DNA of 64,000 bases. Source: Saccharothrix carnea (GTDB lineage Bacteria > Actinomycetota > Actinomycetes > Mycobacteriales > Pseudonocardiaceae). The stretch is from assembly GCF_003014735.1 (NCBI RefSeq), contig NZ_PYAX01000014.1:62001-126000 (forward strand), in the 5' to 3' direction. The position numbers and the translations under genes are program-made. The notes below the pieces were generated by a model. That model saw only the letters and a program-made list of their open reading frames with translations, did not search any database and had not been told where the DNA came from. This document shows, piece by piece, positions 41,111-49,929 of this stretch (its first letter is position 1; every line of letters begins with the position of its first letter).

Positions 41111-41148
41111 CGGCTGACGGGGCCGGGGGTGACCGGCCCCGTCAGCCG
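41111..41148. terminator. Bidirectional terminator, 16-bp stem
   Basis: CGGCTGACGGGGCCGG and its perfect complement enclose a 6-nt loop between the convergent WYL regulator and the secreted repeat protein. Confidence 0.75.
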
Positions 41149-41153
41149 GAGAA

Positions 41154-43316
41154 CTACGCGGGGCGGGGACGGCTCAGCGGTTGCGCCTCCGGGGTCGGCA
41201 GAGGTGCCACCCGGGCCCGGTCGGACGTGTCCACCGAGGAGCGGGAAGAGGGCTCGGCCGAGCCCGACGACGGCGAGGCGTCGTAGAAGGTGCCTACCAC
41301 GTCCACCAGGACGTGGCTGCGGCCCGCGTTGTTGTAGACGTGGAAACCGTAATCGGGGCCGATCATGGTCTGCACGGCGTTGGGCACGACCGTCCCGGCG
41401 GCCGGGTTGAGGTTGGACGTGTTGGGGCGGGTCACCCCGGTGTAGCCCGCGGGCCACACGGTCAGGTAGGTGGACGCGGTCGGCTCGACGGCGGTGACGT
41501 TGGTCGCCAGCGCCCAGGTCTGGTCGTGGACGAGGGAGTCGGGCGCGATGATCGTCGCGGTGGTGGCCGGGCCGAGCGCGGACGGCCAGCCCTGACCCGC
41601 GCGGGTGTCGGCGATCCGGTTGGGCACGACGGGTTCGAAGCGCAGCCCACCCGGCAGCGAGGCGTCGTCGTAGAACCCGACGATGTCCACGATGACGTGG
41701 GTGTCCTGACTGGTGTAGACGCCGATGGACGGCAGGCCCGACCCGCTGCCGCAGTCCCAGCAGCCCATGCTGGGCACCACCGCGAAGTTCGTCACGGTGG
41801 TGTTGGCCGCGTAGTTCAGCGCGGACGTGTCGGGCCGGCTGTACTCGGAGCCGTTCCACGCGGTGAGGAAGCCCGCGGCCTTCGGCTCGGTGGCGGTGAT
41901 GTTGACCGCGAACGCCCGGATCTTCGGGTTGATCGTGGCGTCCCAGTTCGCGGTCACGTTGATGTAGTAGCCCGCCGGCATCCGGCCGATGCCCCGCTCA
42001 CGGGTGTCGGCCAGGCGCACCGGCCTGGCCAGCGCCTGGTACTGCCCGCCCGTGTACCCCTGGCGACCCTTGGAGTAGTAGCCGTTGACGTCGGCGACGA
42101 GGTGGACGGGCGCACCGTGGTTGTAGAGGTTGACCGCGCCGTCCGCGCCCACCTTCACCGTGACCGAGTTGGCACCGGTCCAGCCGGGCGTGTAGTTCAG
42201 CGAGGAGACGGTCGGTCGCGGCACGCCGGTGGGGTAGACGGAGATGTGGCCCGAGCCGACCGGTTCGGTGACGGTCACGTTGAGCACGACGGTCGACGCC
42301 TCGGCCGGCACACCGCCCCGGCCGCTCAGCTGCAGGCGCAGCGCCTGACCCGGGCCGACCCGGATCGCGGGCGCGCCGAGACCGGAGCGGGTGTCCAGCA
42401 CGCGGGTGGGCGCGAGCGGGTAGTAGGTGCCCTCGTCGGTGCGCGCGTCGTAGCCCTCCAGCGACAGCAGGCGCCTGACGCTGCCCGCGACGGAGTCCTC
42501 CAGCAGCGTCAGCACCGCCGTCTGCTCGCCGAACGCGGTGGCCGTGGGCGTGACGGTCAGGGCGCACTTCTGCCCGTAGGACAGGGTGTTGCCCGTACAG
42601 GTGTTCCCGGTGATCCGGAACGCGTCGGGGTTCGCGCCCGACAGCGACGCCGCGCCGAAGGTCGTCGGCAGGGTGCCGTTCACCTCGACCGGGACCTCCA
42701 TCGGAGTGCCCTGCTGCTCCGCCGGCTGCCGCCCGAACTGCAGGCGGTAGTCCCGGCTGTCGGTGGCCTGGTAGCCGATGCTGGACTGGAACCGGATCTC
42801 GCCCTTGGCGACCTGGCGGGTGCCGTCGCACTGCATCGAGTAGTCGGCCGCGAACGCGGTGAACTGACCGTTGCTCTCGTCGTAGACCGCCTCGTGGACG
42901 TTGAGCGTGCCCGACGTCGCCGCCGCGCCCTCACATCCCTGGCCGTCACCACCGATGTTGAAGATGGTCACCGAGTCCGACGTGTAGAAGCCGGTCTTCG
43001 CCGGGTACGCCCGGCCCGCCTCGAACCGCGTCCCGTTGGGCGGGGACACGTTGAGGTTGTGGTGATGGCCGGTGGTGGACGCCATCATCGACAACGCGTA
43101 CCCGTTGGCGTTCTGCTGGTAGACGTTCACCGTGCTCCGGGATCTCTCGTACGAGAAGTTCCCGTCGATGTACCCGAAGCCCGCGAAGTGCACCGACAAG
43201 GCCGTGTACGGCGCCGCGGGCGGCTCCGCGGCCACTGCGGCAGGCGCAGTGGCTACCAGTGTCGACGCCACGAGCAGCGCGGCGACGCAGGCTCCAACGC
43301 CACGGGAAGTACGCAA
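41154..43316 (-). CDS. Large secreted protein with three DTR repeats
   Basis: A 720-residue protein with a Sec signal peptide (hydrophobic core GACVAALLVASTLVATAP, cleavage near AVAAEP). After an unassigned N-terminal domain (~200 residues) comes a choice-of-anchor-D-like segment (FGAASLSGANPDAFRITGNTC...CALTVTPTA). Three ~125-residue repeats follow, each starting VLDTR, LADTR or IADTR and ending with a hydrophobic DV.G.Y or DIVGFY strand, with LN(Y/P) motifs between. The C-terminal tail is Ser/Pro-rich. It probably acts on the cell surface or is released. TTG 43316 with GGGGGA upstream is the only reasonable start. No catalytic motif is recognised. Confidence 0.8.
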   Translation of the reverse strand: MRTSRGVGACVAALLVASTLVATAPAAVAAEPPAAPYTALSVHFAGFGYIDGNFSYERSRSTVNVYQQNANGYALSMMASTTGHHHNLNVSPPNGTRFEAGRAYPAKTGFYTSDSVTIFNIGGDGQGCEGAAATSGTLNVHEAVYDESNGQFTAFAADYSMQCDGTRQVAKGEIRFQSSIGYQATDSRDYRLQFGRQPAEQQGTPMEVPVEVNGTLPTTFGAASLSGANPDAFRITGNTCTGNTLSYGQKCALTVTPTATAFGEQTAVLTLLEDSVAGSVRRLLSLEGYDARTDEGTYYPLAPTRVLDTRSGLGAPAIRVGPGQALRLQLSGRGGVPAEASTVVLNVTVTEPVGSGHISVYPTGVPRPTVSSLNYTPGWTGANSVTVKVGADGAVNLYNHGAPVHLVADVNGYYSKGRQGYTGGQYQALARPVRLADTRERGIGRMPAGYYINVTANWDATINPKIRAFAVNITATEPKAAGFLTAWNGSEYSRPDTSALNYAANTTVTNFAVVPSMGCWDCGSGSGLPSIGVYTSQDTHVIVDIVGFYDDASLPGGLRFEPVVPNRIADTRAGQGWPSALGPATTATIIAPDSLVHDQTWALATNVTAVEPTASTYLTVWPAGYTGVTRPNTSNLNPAAGTVVPNAVQTMIGPDYGFHVYNNAGRSHVLVDVVGTFYDASPSSGSAEPSSRSSVDTSDRARVAPLPTPEAQPLSRPRPA

Positions 43317-43514
43317 AGGGTCCCCCAGTCGAAGTGTGATGACAGGAGGAAAACCCCATGTCCCGCGCAGGATAGGGAATCAGGCCGGCGCGGGGCAACG
43401 AACTTCACGACGAACCCACCCAACCCCAACCGCGCCGCCGCCCCCCACGCCCACCCTCGCCCTCCGCCCTCATGGTTGGGGTTCGGGTTGGGGCTTTAAA
43501 AGATCAAAAGATTA

Positions 43515-44077
43515 AAAGCGTCCTCGCCGGACGGGCAGATCAGCAGGATGACCCCAACTACCCCTGGATCTCCCGACCCAGCGTGGTCCCGGGCTTCGTG
43601 TCATCCCACCGACCTCCCTCCGGGCTACCACACGCGTCAAGAGGGCGCCCACAGTTGACGCCGCAGGCAAAGGTGAACCAGCCCTCTTGACACGTGCGGT
43701 AGGGCTACGCCAGGTCGGCGGGATGACACGAACCCCTACCTTGAGAAAGTCGAAGTGCATCGCAGCCGCACACGCCCCAGACCCGCTCGACCCCGCGCCC
43801 GCCGGCGACCCCCGCGCCGTGCCACTGGCACGTCCTTCTTCCCAAAGGAGGGCTTCGTGTCATCCCGCCGACCTGGCTTTGCCCTACCGCACGTGTCAAG
43901 GGCGGCGCGTCCACCTCTGCCTACAACTTCACTGGGACCGCGCGCCGCCCTTGACGCGTGTGGTAGCCCGGAGGGAGGTCGGTGGGATGACACGAAACCC
44001 GGACCCACAACGCAACAGGGCATGACGGAGGCAGTTGGGGTCATCCTGCTGATCTGCCCGTCCGGCGAGGACGCTTT
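43515..44077. repeat. Nested inverted-repeat element, 563 bp
   Basis: Two arms of ~235 bp (43515-43748 and 43838-44077) are inverted copies of each other; the outer 44 bp are a perfect match. Each arm contains two facing copies of a ~53-bp unit (43594-43646 minus, 43682-43735 plus, 43848-43904 minus, 43948-44000 plus). Its core is CTTGACRCGTGYGGTAG...GGTCGGYGGGATGACACGAA. AT-rich borders flank it, with TTTTCAAGC repeated on the right (44075-44100). No convincing gene lies inside. It resembles a MITE or REP-type palindromic element. Confidence 0.8.
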
Positions 44078-44153
44078 CAAGCTTTTCAAGCTTTTCAAGC
44101 TACGCCGTCGATCGCACACCGGACCCCGGACGGCTGGCGCTAAGCTCGGCCCG

Positions 44154-45299
44154 GTGATCGGAGTTCGGCGGGTCCCGGAGCTCTGGCGCCGGCACACGCT
44201 CTGGTACCCCCTGACCTATCCCCTGACCGGATTGGCGCTCTTCGCGGGGTCGCTCCTGCCCGCGCTCCACGCGCAGGGCACGCGGTTCGGTGGTGTGCCG
44301 GACCGTCCGTTCGACGCACTGGCCATCGTCGCCATCGCCCTGCAATCCGTTCCGCTCGCCACGTGCCGCCGGTGGCCGGTCGCGTCCTTCACCCTGGTAT
44401 CGCTGGGTTTCGCGGTCGACCAGCTGCGCGGCTACCACACGTTCGCGGGGGCGGCGCTCGCGATCGTGTTGTTCACCACGGCGGCACGGTTGGAGCGGGG
44501 GCGGCGGCTTGTCGCGGTCGCGTTCTCCATGGTTTACGTGGTGCTCGCGTCGCTGTTCCCGTTGCTGGGCGGCGGAGAGCCGTTGACCGGGTTCGTGACG
44601 TTCTACCTGGCGCTGGTGCTGCTGTGGGCCCTCGGGGCGTGGCTGCGCGCCACCAGGGCCGCGGAGGCCGAGCGGCGGCGCCGGGTCGCCGAGGACACCC
44701 GCACCGCCGAGCGCACCCGCATCGCCCGCGAGCTGCACGACGTCGTGACGCACCACGTGACGGCGATGGTCGTGCAGGCCGAGGCCGCCCGGTACCTGAC
44801 CGCGAAACCGGAGCGGCTCGACGAGTCGCTCACCGCCGTCACCGACACCGGGCGGCAGGCGCTCACCGACCTCCGGCACCTGCTCGACGTGCTCAACCCC
44901 GACCACGGCACGCCGTCCGCCGGCGGTCTGCGCACGCTCGTGGAGCGGACCCGCCGCGCCGGCCAACCGGTCGAGTTCACCGAGAACGGCACGGCGGAGC
45001 CGGGCGGCAGCGCGGGACCGGTGGCGTACCGGGTCGTGCAGGAGGCCCTGACCAACGCCCTCAAGCACGCCCGCGGCAGCCGCACCGACGTCCGGGTCCA
45101 CCACGGCGAACGGGAGACCACCGTGGAGGTCAGCACGGACCCCGCCACCGTGCCGACCGACTCCCCCGGCGGCAGCGGACGCGGCCTGGCCGGTCTGCGC
45201 GAACGGGTCGGCGTGCTGGGCGGCGACTTCAGCGCGGTCGAGCGCGCCGACGGCGGCTTCCACGTGCGCGCCCGCATCCCCGCGGAGCACCGGTCGTGA
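44154..45299 (+). CDS. Two-component sensor histidine kinase (HisKA_3)
   Basis: A 381-residue kinase. Several membrane helices fill residues ~10-150 with little external loop. The HisKA_3 dimerisation segment is RTRIARELHDVVTHHVTAMVVQAEAARYL with phospho-acceptor His about residue 195. The HATPase_c domain has YRVVQEALTNALKHARG (N box) and GSGRGLAGLRERVGVLGG (G box). GTG 44154 lies nine bases after TAAGCT, a possible -10, so the transcript may be nearly leaderless. The stop overlaps the response regulator start (GTGA). The signal is unknown. Confidence 0.92.
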   Translation: MIGVRRVPELWRRHTLWYPLTYPLTGLALFAGSLLPALHAQGTRFGGVPDRPFDALAIVAIALQSVPLATCRRWPVASFTLVSLGFAVDQLRGYHTFAGAALAIVLFTTAARLERGRRLVAVAFSMVYVVLASLFPLLGGGEPLTGFVTFYLALVLLWALGAWLRATRAAEAERRRRVAEDTRTAERTRIARELHDVVTHHVTAMVVQAEAARYLTAKPERLDESLTAVTDTGRQALTDLRHLLDVLNPDHGTPSAGGLRTLVERTRRAGQPVEFTENGTAEPGGSAGPVAYRVVQEALTNALKHARGSRTDVRVHHGERETTVEVSTDPATVPTDSPGGSGRGLAGLRERVGVLGGDFSAVERADGGFHVRARIPAEHRS

Positions 45300-45946
45300 T
45301 CCGGGTCCTCGTCTGCGACGACCAGGTGCTCGTCCGCACGGGCCTCGTCACGATCATCGACGCCCAGCCGGACCTCGAAGTGGTCGGGGACTGCGGTGAC
45401 GGGCAGGCAGCGGTCGACCTCGGGCGCCGACTGGAACCGGACGTCGTGGTGATGGACGTCCGCATGCCGGTGCTCGACGGCATCGCCGCCACCCGGCTGC
45501 TCGCGGGCGCCGAGGTGGCGCGGCCGGTGAAGGTGCTCGTGGTGACCACGTTCAACCTGGACGAGTACGTGTACGAGGCGCTACGGGCCGGAGCGAGCGG
45601 GTTCCTGCTCAAGGACGCGCCACCGGACCGGCTGCTGCACGGGATCCGGACGGTGGCGTCGGGCGCGGCGCTGCTCGACCCGGACGTGACGCGTGAGCTG
45701 GTCGGCAGGTTCGCCACCCGCATCCGGCCCGCGACGCCCACCCCGCACGACACCCCGCTCACGCCGCGCGAGCTGGAGGTCCTGCACCTCATCGCGGACG
45801 GCCTGTCCAACGCCGAGATCGCCGCCCGGCTGGTGCTCAGCCCGGAGACCGTGAAGACGTTCGTGTCACGCATCCTCGCCAAGCTCGGCCTGCGCGACCG
45901 CGTCCAAGCCGTCGTCTACGCGTACCGTCGCGGCCTGGTCAGCTGA
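45296..45946 (+). CDS. LuxR/NarL-type response regulator
   Basis: A 216-residue regulator with a receiver domain (VLVCDDQVLVRTGL, phospho-acceptor Asp54 in PDVVVMDVRMPVLDG, VTTFNLDEYVYEALRAGASGFLLKD) and a C-terminal LuxR HTH (LTPRELEVLHLIADGLSNAEIAARLVLSPETVKTFVSRILAKL). GTG 45296 overlaps the kinase stop by four bases, so the pair is co-translated. Confidence 0.94.
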   Translation: MIRVLVCDDQVLVRTGLVTIIDAQPDLEVVGDCGDGQAAVDLGRRLEPDVVVMDVRMPVLDGIAATRLLAGAEVARPVKVLVVTTFNLDEYVYEALRAGASGFLLKDAPPDRLLHGIRTVASGAALLDPDVTRELVGRFATRIRPATPTPHDTPLTPRELEVLHLIADGLSNAEIAARLVLSPETVKTFVSRILAKLGLRDRVQAVVYAYRRGLVS

Positions 45947-45963
45947 CCACCCACCAGCTCCCC

Positions 45964-45994
45964 TCGACCACATCGGACAGTCCTCTGTGGTCGA
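45964..45994. terminator. Hairpin between the response regulator and the HNH gene
   Basis: TCGACCACA and TGTGGTCGA form a 9-bp stem with a 13-nt loop between convergent genes. Confidence 0.5.
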
Positions 45995-46030
45995 TCAGCC
46001 CTCATCCCACGAACGCACCGGCTCCCGGGG

Positions 46031-46417
46031 TCAGGTCGCGGACACGTCGGAGGTGGTGCCCGGCGAGCCCGCGAACCGCGCCGCCAGTTCGGCGTTGACC
46101 TCCACGTGCCGGAGCAGGAACGCCCGCTCGTCCAGCCGCTTGCGCCGCAGCCAGCCGGTCACCTCGGTGTTGCACTTGCTCGCGTTGCAGGATCCGCACG
46201 CCGGCACGATGTTGTCCAGCGTGTACCGCCCGCCGCGCGACAGCGCCTGCACGCAGTCCTTCTGGAGGGGCACGCCGGTAGCCCCGCAGTAGGCGCACCC
46301 ACCCCAGGCGGCCTTGAGCGCGGTCCACTCCTCCGGGGAGAGGTCGTGCTCGACGCGCTCCATCCGGCGCTTCCGCTTGCGCGCCGCACGTACCCTCCTG
46401 CTCCCACCGACGGCCAT
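46031..46417 (-). CDS. HNH endonuclease domain protein
   Basis: A 128-residue protein with a basic N terminus (RKRKRRMERVEHDL) and an HNH/zinc core: CAYCGATG (first CxxC), LDNIVPACGSCNASK (HNH-type His/Asn region replaced by LDNIVP, and second CxxC). The first His of HNH is not obvious: the SRGGRYTLDNIVPA segment has no His before the Asp, so activity is uncertain. ATG 46417 has no strong ribosome binding site. It may be a standalone nuclease or a remnant. Confidence 0.75.
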   Translation of the reverse strand: MAVGGSRRVRAARKRKRRMERVEHDLSPEEWTALKAAWGGCAYCGATGVPLQKDCVQALSRGGRYTLDNIVPACGSCNASKCNTEVTGWLRRKRLDERAFLLRHVEVNAELAARFAGSPGTTSDVSAT

Positions 46418-46534
46418 GCGCGGACCTTACGCCCGTCGCCTCCGCCGAGCGGGCAGACCCGCCGCTCAGACCGAGGCGCGGTAACGCTCGAACCGCCGGC
46501 CGTGCCCCACGAGCGGCTCGTTCCGGTCTCCGGG

Positions 46535-47095
46535 TCAGCCGCGGTTCTCGGCGGCACGGCCGAGGCGCAGGGCCGAGACGAGGAAGAAGATGCCGCCCAC
46601 GGTCGCGTAGCCCGCGATGCTCGCGAGCGACGAGTTCGCCGCCGACGCCATCGCGATGAACGACGCACCGGCCAGCACCGAGATGCCCCCGCTGAGGATC
46701 ATCGGCCACTGCCCGCCCAGCTCACGCCGCCCGACGCCCACGATCAGCTGGACGAGGCCCGACACGATCGCCCAGGCACCCCACACGCGCAGGACGGCGG
46801 GTACGCCGGAGGCGCCGGCGAGGGCGATGCCGACCGCGGCGAGCAGGCTGATCGCGACGTTCACGTACAACCCGCGAACCGGTCCGGTGGCGCGAGCGGA
46901 CCTGGCGTCCACGACGGCCGCGCCCACGTCGAACAGCGGGTAGAGGACGAGCAGCGCGATGGTCGCCGGCCCGAGGTCCGACTTGGTGACGAACAGCAGC
47001 GCGGCCCAGGCGACGGCGAAGCCGAAGCGCACGAAGTACAGCCTGCGCAGCGCGGCCGCGATGCGGTCGGTGGTGGACGGGGCGACGGTGGTCAC
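46535..47095 (-). CDS. DUF308-type integral membrane protein
   Basis: A 186-residue protein with about six hydrophobic helices (YFVRFGFAVAWAALLFV, ATIALLVLYPLFDVGAAVV, VNVAISLLAAVGIALAG, VLRVWGAWAIVSGLVQLIVG, MILSGGISVLAGASFIAMA, GYATVGGIFFLVSALRLG), the pattern of HdeD/DUF308 proteins. GTG 47095 follows GAGAGG. It is divergent from a TetR gene with GAACGTTC operators between them, so it is probably the repressed target. Confidence 0.85.
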   Translation of the reverse strand: MTTVAPSTTDRIAAALRRLYFVRFGFAVAWAALLFVTKSDLGPATIALLVLYPLFDVGAAVVDARSARATGPVRGLYVNVAISLLAAVGIALAGASGVPAVLRVWGAWAIVSGLVQLIVGVGRRELGGQWPMILSGGISVLAGASFIAMASAANSSLASIAGYATVGGIFFLVSALRLGRAAENRG

Positions 47096-47156
47096 GGTGA
47101 TCCTCTCGGAGGGCGGGCGGTCGCGGCTTCCTCCGCCACCACACCGCAAGTGAGTA

Positions 47157-47259
47157 GAACGTTCGTTACACCTCGCAGCCTGCCTCGCCGCACGACCTCA
47201 TGTCAAGACCGAACGTTCTATCTATCACCGACACCTCCGCCGGACGACACCGAACGTTC
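47157..47259. promoter_or_regulatory. Three GAACGTTC operator copies
   Basis: The palindrome GAACGTTC occurs at 47157-47164, 47211-47218 and 47252-47259 between the DUF308 and TetR genes. The latter two share ACCGAACGTTCT; the first is the same read on the other strand (AGAACGTTCG). This arrangement fits a TetR repressor controlling both genes. Confidence 0.65.
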
Positions 47260-47300
47260 TCCCCGCTAGGCTCGACCCCACGAAACGGGAGGTGACGAGC

Positions 47301-47900
47301 GTGTCCGAAGCGCGATCCCGGCTGCTGGCCACGGCGAGCCGCCTGTTCTACTCGGAAGGGCTGCACTCCGTGGGCATCGACCGGATCGTCTCCGAGGCGT
47401 CCGTGACCCGCGCCACGCTCTACCGGCACTTCCCGAGCAAGGACGAACTCGTGGTCGCCTACCTGAGCGAGGCCGACCGGGTGATCCGCACCCAGGTCGA
47501 GGCCGCCCGGACCACGGACCTCGCCCCGGACGACGCCGTCCGCGCGGTCGCCCGCTCGATCGCCGACGGCATCCGGTCGTCCGGGTTCCGCGGCTGCGCG
47601 TTCCTCAACGCCGCGGCGGAATACCCCGACCCCGACCACCCGGCGCACCAGGCCGTCGTCGGCCACCGTCAGTGGTTCCTGCGGACCGTCACGGAACTGG
47701 TGGCGCAGACCGGGTGTGCCGAACCCGAGCCGGCGGCCAGGCACTTCGTGATGCTCCGGGACGGCGCGATGGCGGCCGGCTGCCTCTCCGACCCGGACCC
47801 GGTCTGCGAGACGTTCCTCCTCGGCGTCGACGACCTGCTGGCGCACCGGAACACCCCCGGCGCGACCCGAAGCGCGAAGGCATCCCGCCGCACTTCCTGA
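47301..47900 (+). CDS. TetR-family repressor
   Basis: A 199-residue regulator with the HTH LFYSEGLHSVGIDRIVSEASVTRATLYRHFPSKDELVVAYL and a C-terminal TetR_C domain containing GFRGCAFLNAAAEYPDPDHPAH. GTG 47301 is preferred to GTG 47292 because GGGAGG then sits eight bases upstream. It is divergent from the DUF308 gene, with three GAACGTTC sites in between. Confidence 0.9.
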   Translation: MSEARSRLLATASRLFYSEGLHSVGIDRIVSEASVTRATLYRHFPSKDELVVAYLSEADRVIRTQVEAARTTDLAPDDAVRAVARSIADGIRSSGFRGCAFLNAAAEYPDPDHPAHQAVVGHRQWFLRTVTELVAQTGCAEPEPAARHFVMLRDGAMAAGCLSDPDPVCETFLLGVDDLLAHRNTPGATRSAKASRRTS

Positions 47901-47921
47901 GGCCCGCCGACGCCGGCACGG

Positions 47922-48776
47922 CTATCGGCCGTTGCCCAACCGGTACACGCGGGCTGCCGTGCCGCCGAAGATCCGGTCCCGTTCCCCCGCGGAACACCCG
48001 TCGAGGAGTTCCGCGGCGGTGGCGAACACCCGTTCGTAGTCGGCGGCCAGCAGGCAGACCGGCCAGTCGGAGCCGACCATGAGCCGGTCGGGACCGAACG
48101 CCTCCAGCGCGACCTCGACGTACGGCCGCAGGTCGGCCGCGGTCCACCGCGCCCAGTCCGCCTCCGTGACGAGACCGGACACCTTGGCCACCACGTTCGG
48201 TTCGGCCGCCAACACCGCCAGGCGGTCCGCCCAGGGCCGGAGCACGCGACCGGCGATGTCCGGTTTGGACAGGTGGTCCAGCACGAACACCAGGTCCGGC
48301 ACCGCACGCACGGCCTCCAGCGCCGCCGTCAGCTGGTGCGGCCGGGTCAGCAGGTCGTAGACGAGCCCGGCATCGCGCACCGCCCGCAACCCGGCCAGCA
48401 CGTCGGGACGCACCAGCCACCCCGGGTCGGTCTCGGACTGCACCAGGTGCCGCACGCCCACGAGCCGGTCGCCGCCCGGCCCGCGGCGCAGCCGGTCCAG
48501 CTGCTCGGCGACGTCCGGAGCGGTGAGGTCCACCCACCCCACGACGCCCGCGACGAGCCCGGACTCCTCGGCCAGCACCAGGAACTCCGCCGTCTCGTCG
48601 ACATCGGGGAGCACCTGGACCAGGACGGTGGCGTCCACCCCGGCCCGTTCGGTCACCGCGCGCAGGTCCGCCGGCCCGAAGTCACGTCGGATCGGCTCCA
48701 GGGCCGGGTCGTCGAGCCATTCCTGCGGCCGGGCGGAGAGGTACCAGAGGTGGTGGTGGGCATCGATCCTGATCAC
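47922..48776 (-). CDS. Amidohydrolase family 2 protein (L-fuconolactonase-like)
   Basis: A 284-residue TIM-barrel metal hydrolase. It starts IRIDAHHHLWYLSARPQEWL (metal-binding HxH), has GVVGWVDLTAPDVAEQL, FVLDHLSKPDIAG (His ligand) and DRLMVGSDWPVCLLAADY (catalytic Asp). This is the pattern of the fuconolactonase/2-pyrone-4,6-dicarboxylate hydrolase branch, which opens lactones. GTG 48776 follows GAGGAGCGAGC. No sugar-catabolism neighbours are seen. Confidence 0.88.
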   Translation of the reverse strand: MIRIDAHHHLWYLSARPQEWLDDPALEPIRRDFGPADLRAVTERAGVDATVLVQVLPDVDETAEFLVLAEESGLVAGVVGWVDLTAPDVAEQLDRLRRGPGGDRLVGVRHLVQSETDPGWLVRPDVLAGLRAVRDAGLVYDLLTRPHQLTAALEAVRAVPDLVFVLDHLSKPDIAGRVLRPWADRLAVLAAEPNVVAKVSGLVTEADWARWTAADLRPYVEVALEAFGPDRLMVGSDWPVCLLAADYERVFATAAELLDGCSAGERDRIFGGTAARVYRLGNGR

Positions 48777-48978
48777 CGCGCTCGCTCCTCCACTGCCTCG
48801 GGTGCCGCAGCGGGAAGCGTAGTGCGACCGCGGCCTGGCGGGACACCGCCGACCCGGGAACCGGGCGGTCATCGGACCCCGCGTTCCCTGGCATCTGTGA
48901 ACCACCGCGGTCCGGTGTCATCCGGGCGCTCGAAGCGGTTGAATTCCGGATCTACGCCGCTCGGAGCAAGGAGTGCAC

Positions 48979-49830
48979 ATGCGCACAGCAACCGTGGCCG
49001 CGGCAGTGGTCGCCCTGGCCACCGTGACCGCCCTGCCCGCTTCCGCGATCAACACCTACAACGCCGTACCCGCCCCGGAGCGCACCGAGGTCGGCGCCCT
49101 GGTCGCGACCTGGGACAACGACGACAACCCCGCCACGCCGGACCGCGTCGACTGGGTGTGCAGCGGCACGATGGTCGACGCCGACACGTTCCTCACCGCG
49201 GCGCACTGCGTCGACGGTTGGCCGTCGAACGTCAAGTTCTACGTATCACTGCTCCAAGACGTCCAGTCCGCGCTCGACACCGCGACGGGAACCCCGGCGC
49301 AGAAGGCGGCGTCGGTCGGCGTGCAGGGCGTGGCCCACGGCGACCCGGCCTACCCGGGCAACGCCGCCGATTCCCACGACATCGCGGTGGTCGAGGTGCC
49401 CGCCAAGCAGATGGCGTCGCGCTGGACCTTCAAGCCCGCCACCCTCCCGACCGCCGGCAAGCTCGACACGATGGGTCCGAGGGCACTCGACGCCACCGAC
49501 TTCACCGTCGTCGGCTACGGCACGGAAGAAGCCCAGAACGGCCCCGGCGGCCACACCCACCCCGGCGGCGGCGTGCGGATGAAGGCCCCGCTGGGCTTCA
49601 ACGCGCTCAACAACACCTGGCTGCGGCTGTCGATGATCGAGGCGCAGGGCAACGGCGGCGCGTGCTACGGCGACTCGGGCGGTCCGAACTTCGCCACGAT
49701 CGACGGCAAGCACACCCTCGTGGCGACCACCATCACCGGCGACGCCCCGTGCTACGCGACCAACGTCGTGTACCGCCTGGACACCCCCTCGGCCCGCTCG
49801 TTCCTCGCACGCTTCGTCGCCCTGCCGTAA
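48979..49830 (+). CDS. Secreted trypsin-like serine protease
   Basis: A 283-residue S1-family protease with a signal peptide (TVAAAVVALATVTALPASA, cleaved about residue 25). The triad is visible: His in FLTAAHCVDG, Asp in SHDIAVVEV, Ser in CYGDSGGPNF, with paired cysteines around His and Ser. ATG 48979 follows CAAGGAGTGCAC. It is exported and probably degrades extracellular protein. It stands alone with its own terminator. Confidence 0.92.
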   Translation: MRTATVAAAVVALATVTALPASAINTYNAVPAPERTEVGALVATWDNDDNPATPDRVDWVCSGTMVDADTFLTAAHCVDGWPSNVKFYVSLLQDVQSALDTATGTPAQKAASVGVQGVAHGDPAYPGNAADSHDIAVVEVPAKQMASRWTFKPATLPTAGKLDTMGPRALDATDFTVVGYGTEEAQNGPGGHTHPGGGVRMKAPLGFNALNNTWLRLSMIEAQGNGGACYGDSGGPNFATIDGKHTLVATTITGDAPCYATNVVYRLDTPSARSFLARFVALP

Positions 49831-49844
49831 CACCGACAACCACA

Positions 49845-49878
49845 CAGCGCTGGTTCCCCACTTCGGGAACCAGCGCTG
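49845..49878. terminator. 14-bp-stem terminator after the protease gene
   Basis: CAGCGCTGGTTCCC and its perfect complement enclose a 6-nt loop, 14 bases after the stop. It lies between convergent genes and may serve both. Confidence 0.75.
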
Positions 49879-49929
49879 ATCACCCGCACACTCGTGCACC
49901 CGCAGGCCGCGCCGCGGGGTGGTGCGGGC

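Noticed and set aside
43515..44077. CRISPR array or tandem repeat array
   Set aside because: The ~53-bp units alternate in orientation with unequal spacers and form nested palindromes; there are no regular spacers or cas genes.
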